6,014 bases of DNA from positions 1 through 6,014 of the forward strand of contig SDNM01000107.1 of NCBI GenBank assembly GCA_004524385.1, in the 5' to 3' direction. Every line of letters begins with the position of its first letter. The stretch's first letter is position 1. This document shows positions 4,693 through 6,014 of the stretch, one piece after another. The notes beneath the pieces were generated by a model, which saw nothing but the letters and a program-made list of their open reading frames with translations, did no database searches and was not told the DNA's origin. Source of the stretch: Promethearchaeota archaeon. GTDB taxonomy: Archaea; Asgardarchaeota; Lokiarchaeia; Sigyniarchaeales; SOKP01. Both the position numbers and the translations under genes were made by a program.

Positions 4693-6014
4693 TTGCAGTC
4701 CACTTATAAAGCTCAAGAGGGCTTAACTGTAAAAGTTGTTTACGATCTACAAAGAAGAATATTGGAAATTTTCTCGTTGTTTCGAGTTTTGAATAAGTAT
4801 TATTATAAAAAGACAGAGATTCAAAAACAGATTCAACCTTTAATTTTTAAGAAGTTTAAGGAAGGATTAAAAACTGTAAGAAAGAATATGGATTGGCTTT
4901 TTACGATTCCAACTGCTTTAAATACCTTAAGCGATGATTTCATAAGTAAAAAAGATTCTTTTAGATTTCCTGATGGTATAATCCTTTTTGAGGCATGGAT
5001 GAATTTAGGTTTAGATGCCTTATTTCCACGAGTCGTGTTGCATTTTAAATTTCCGGGATTTTTAAAAGGGGAGAAAACAAGAAATATATTTCAATTTATA
5101 TATTCGTTTTCTCGTGGATTTGGATTTCCAATATATTTTGGTCCAGAATTCTACAATTATTGGTTTAGATTAGCAAAAATATTAGATCCTTTAATGAAAT
5201 GGGTTTATACCGTATGCCATAAAGCAAATCAAGCAATTTTTCTCGTAAATCAGAAACTCAAATCTAAAAGACATCATCCGGGTGAATTCGAATCAGTTAT
5301 GATATCTGAGTATGAAAATAATGTTTTTAGGGGAGTTAATACGCTATTACACGGATATTTTACTGGTGAACAAAATTATTTAGGTAAATTCTCGTCTTTA
5401 GGAGAAACCTTACAGAATGTAAATTTCTCTTATACTATTGGAGATCACGCCATGAGCATAGAAAAACCTAGTTCAGTCAATACTTTAAAAATTCCTTTAA
5501 TTTCTTATGAATCCATCGTTCAAAAATATAATATTGATTTCTATTCTTATATAAAAAATTTGATGATTCTTAATAGATTATTAACCAAAAAAATAGCGTT
5601 CTATAAAAAAAGGAAGCAAAACTTAATAAAAAGCTACAGTTTTTTTGATAAAATTAGGCTTTACATTGAATTGCTAATTCCAAAACGTAAGTTATCTCGA
5701 CAATTTTCTATAATAAGAATCTGCATCCTCCATAGAAATTTATTGGAGAAAATTAAAGATTTATTATGGACAACGTGTCTTTATACTCATACAATACATA
5801 GTCCAACTTCTAAAGAATTAAAACTCAGATTTTTAAGTAAACGTGTAGGTTACGGAGATTTTGACGAAGAGTCAACAAATTCAATCTTTTTAACTATTAT
5901 AAGACTATATGAAAAAGAACAAAGATTTATCTTTGATGATAAGGAAGTAAATAAGGCTTTAAAAGACCTCAGAGATCAAATGGGAAAAATGTGGCTTTAT
6001 TTTAAAGAAAGACA
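4693..6014 (+). CDS. Large unrecognised protein, 3' end beyond the window
   Basis: A frame without stops runs for 440 codons from TTG 4693 to the right edge. An in-frame TAG at 4681-4683 closes it upstream. TTG is preferred over the first in-frame ATG (4888) because AAGGTAAGG precedes it and the Pelota gene here also starts with TTG; if the ATG is right, 65 residues are lost. The protein is basic and rich in Phe, Tyr and Leu. It has an aromatic Gly/Pro region (RGFGFPIYFGPEFYNYWF, 141-158), a segment HKANQAIFLVNQKLKSKRHH (176-195), and a Lys-rich stretch KKRKQNLIKS (305-314). No uninterrupted hydrophobic span of membrane-crossing length, CxxC pair, Walker motif or other known signature was seen. 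Charged helices near 405-440 look like a coiled-coil start. I do not recognise a family; it may be lineage-specific. Confidence 0.8.
   Translation, partial: MQSTYKAQEGLTVKVVYDLQRRILEIFSLFRVLNKYYYKKTEIQKQIQPLIFKKFKEGLKTVRKNMDWLFTIPTALNTLSDDFISKKDSFRFPDGIILFEAWMNLGLDALFPRVVLHFKFPGFLKGEKTRNIFQFIYSFSRGFGFPIYFGPEFYNYWFRLAKILDPLMKWVYTVCHKANQAIFLVNQKLKSKRHHPGEFESVMISEYENNVFRGVNTLLHGYFTGEQNYLGKFSSLGETLQNVNFSYTIGDHAMSIEKPSSVNTLKIPLISYESIVQKYNIDFYSYIKNLMILNRLLTKKIAFYKKRKQNLIKSYSFFDKIRLYIELLIPKRKLSRQFSIIRICILHRNLLEKIKDLLWTTCLYTHTIHSPTSKELKLRFLSKRVGYGDFDEESTNSIFLTIIRLYEKEQRFIFDDKEVNKALKDLRDQMGKMWLYFKER

Noticed and set aside
4693..4888. Possible frameshifted or broken N-terminus of the last gene
   Set aside because: The frame is continuous from TTG 4693, with an SD upstream and no internal stop, so no damage needs to be assumed.

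Overview
The window looks like a low-GC archaeal chromosome segment, most likely from an Asgard (Promethearchaeota, Lokiarchaeia-like) genome. The archaeal assignment rests on an archaeal/eukaryotic-type Pelota protein, a radical SAM protein of a mainly archaeal family (recalled as COG2100), TTG starts, TATA-like boxes upstream of several genes, and T-tract terminators instead of hairpin terminators. The Asgard suggestion is an inference. It comes mainly from two genes whose protein architecture recalls eukaryotic membrane and actin biology. All genes found are on the + strand.

Layout. Positions 1-657: the end of an unrecognised gene overlaps a RimI-like GNAT acetyltransferase by 11 nt. Positions 744-896: a very short gene for a 50-residue charged helical protein, flanked by a TATA-like box and a T-tract. 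Positions 1028-3137: a two-gene unit of Pelota (TTG start) followed after 4 nt by a radical SAM/SPASM-less Fe-S enzyme with a small basic C-terminal domain. Positions 3220-3843: a 207-residue, all-helical protein whose three long helices and turn positions fit a BAR-type dimer. Positions 3844-4105: an AT-rich spacer with T-tracts and a 13-nt inverted repeat. Positions 4106-4549: a 147-residue protein with an N-terminal coiled coil, a Pro/Gly tract made of 33-nt tandem repeats, and a C-terminal motif resembling WH2. Positions 4693-6014: a long open frame of at least 440 codons starting at TTG and running off the window; the product is not recognised.

How they may work together. Pelota (rescue of stalled ribosomes) and the radical SAM protein are probably co-translated, which hints at an RNA or translation-linked role for the latter. 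The BAR-like and polyproline/WH2-like proteins are adjacent but separated by a terminator-like and promoter-like spacer. Together they suggest a membrane-curvature plus actin/profilin neighbourhood. This is the most interesting part of the window, but it is inferred from architecture and pattern, not from any search.
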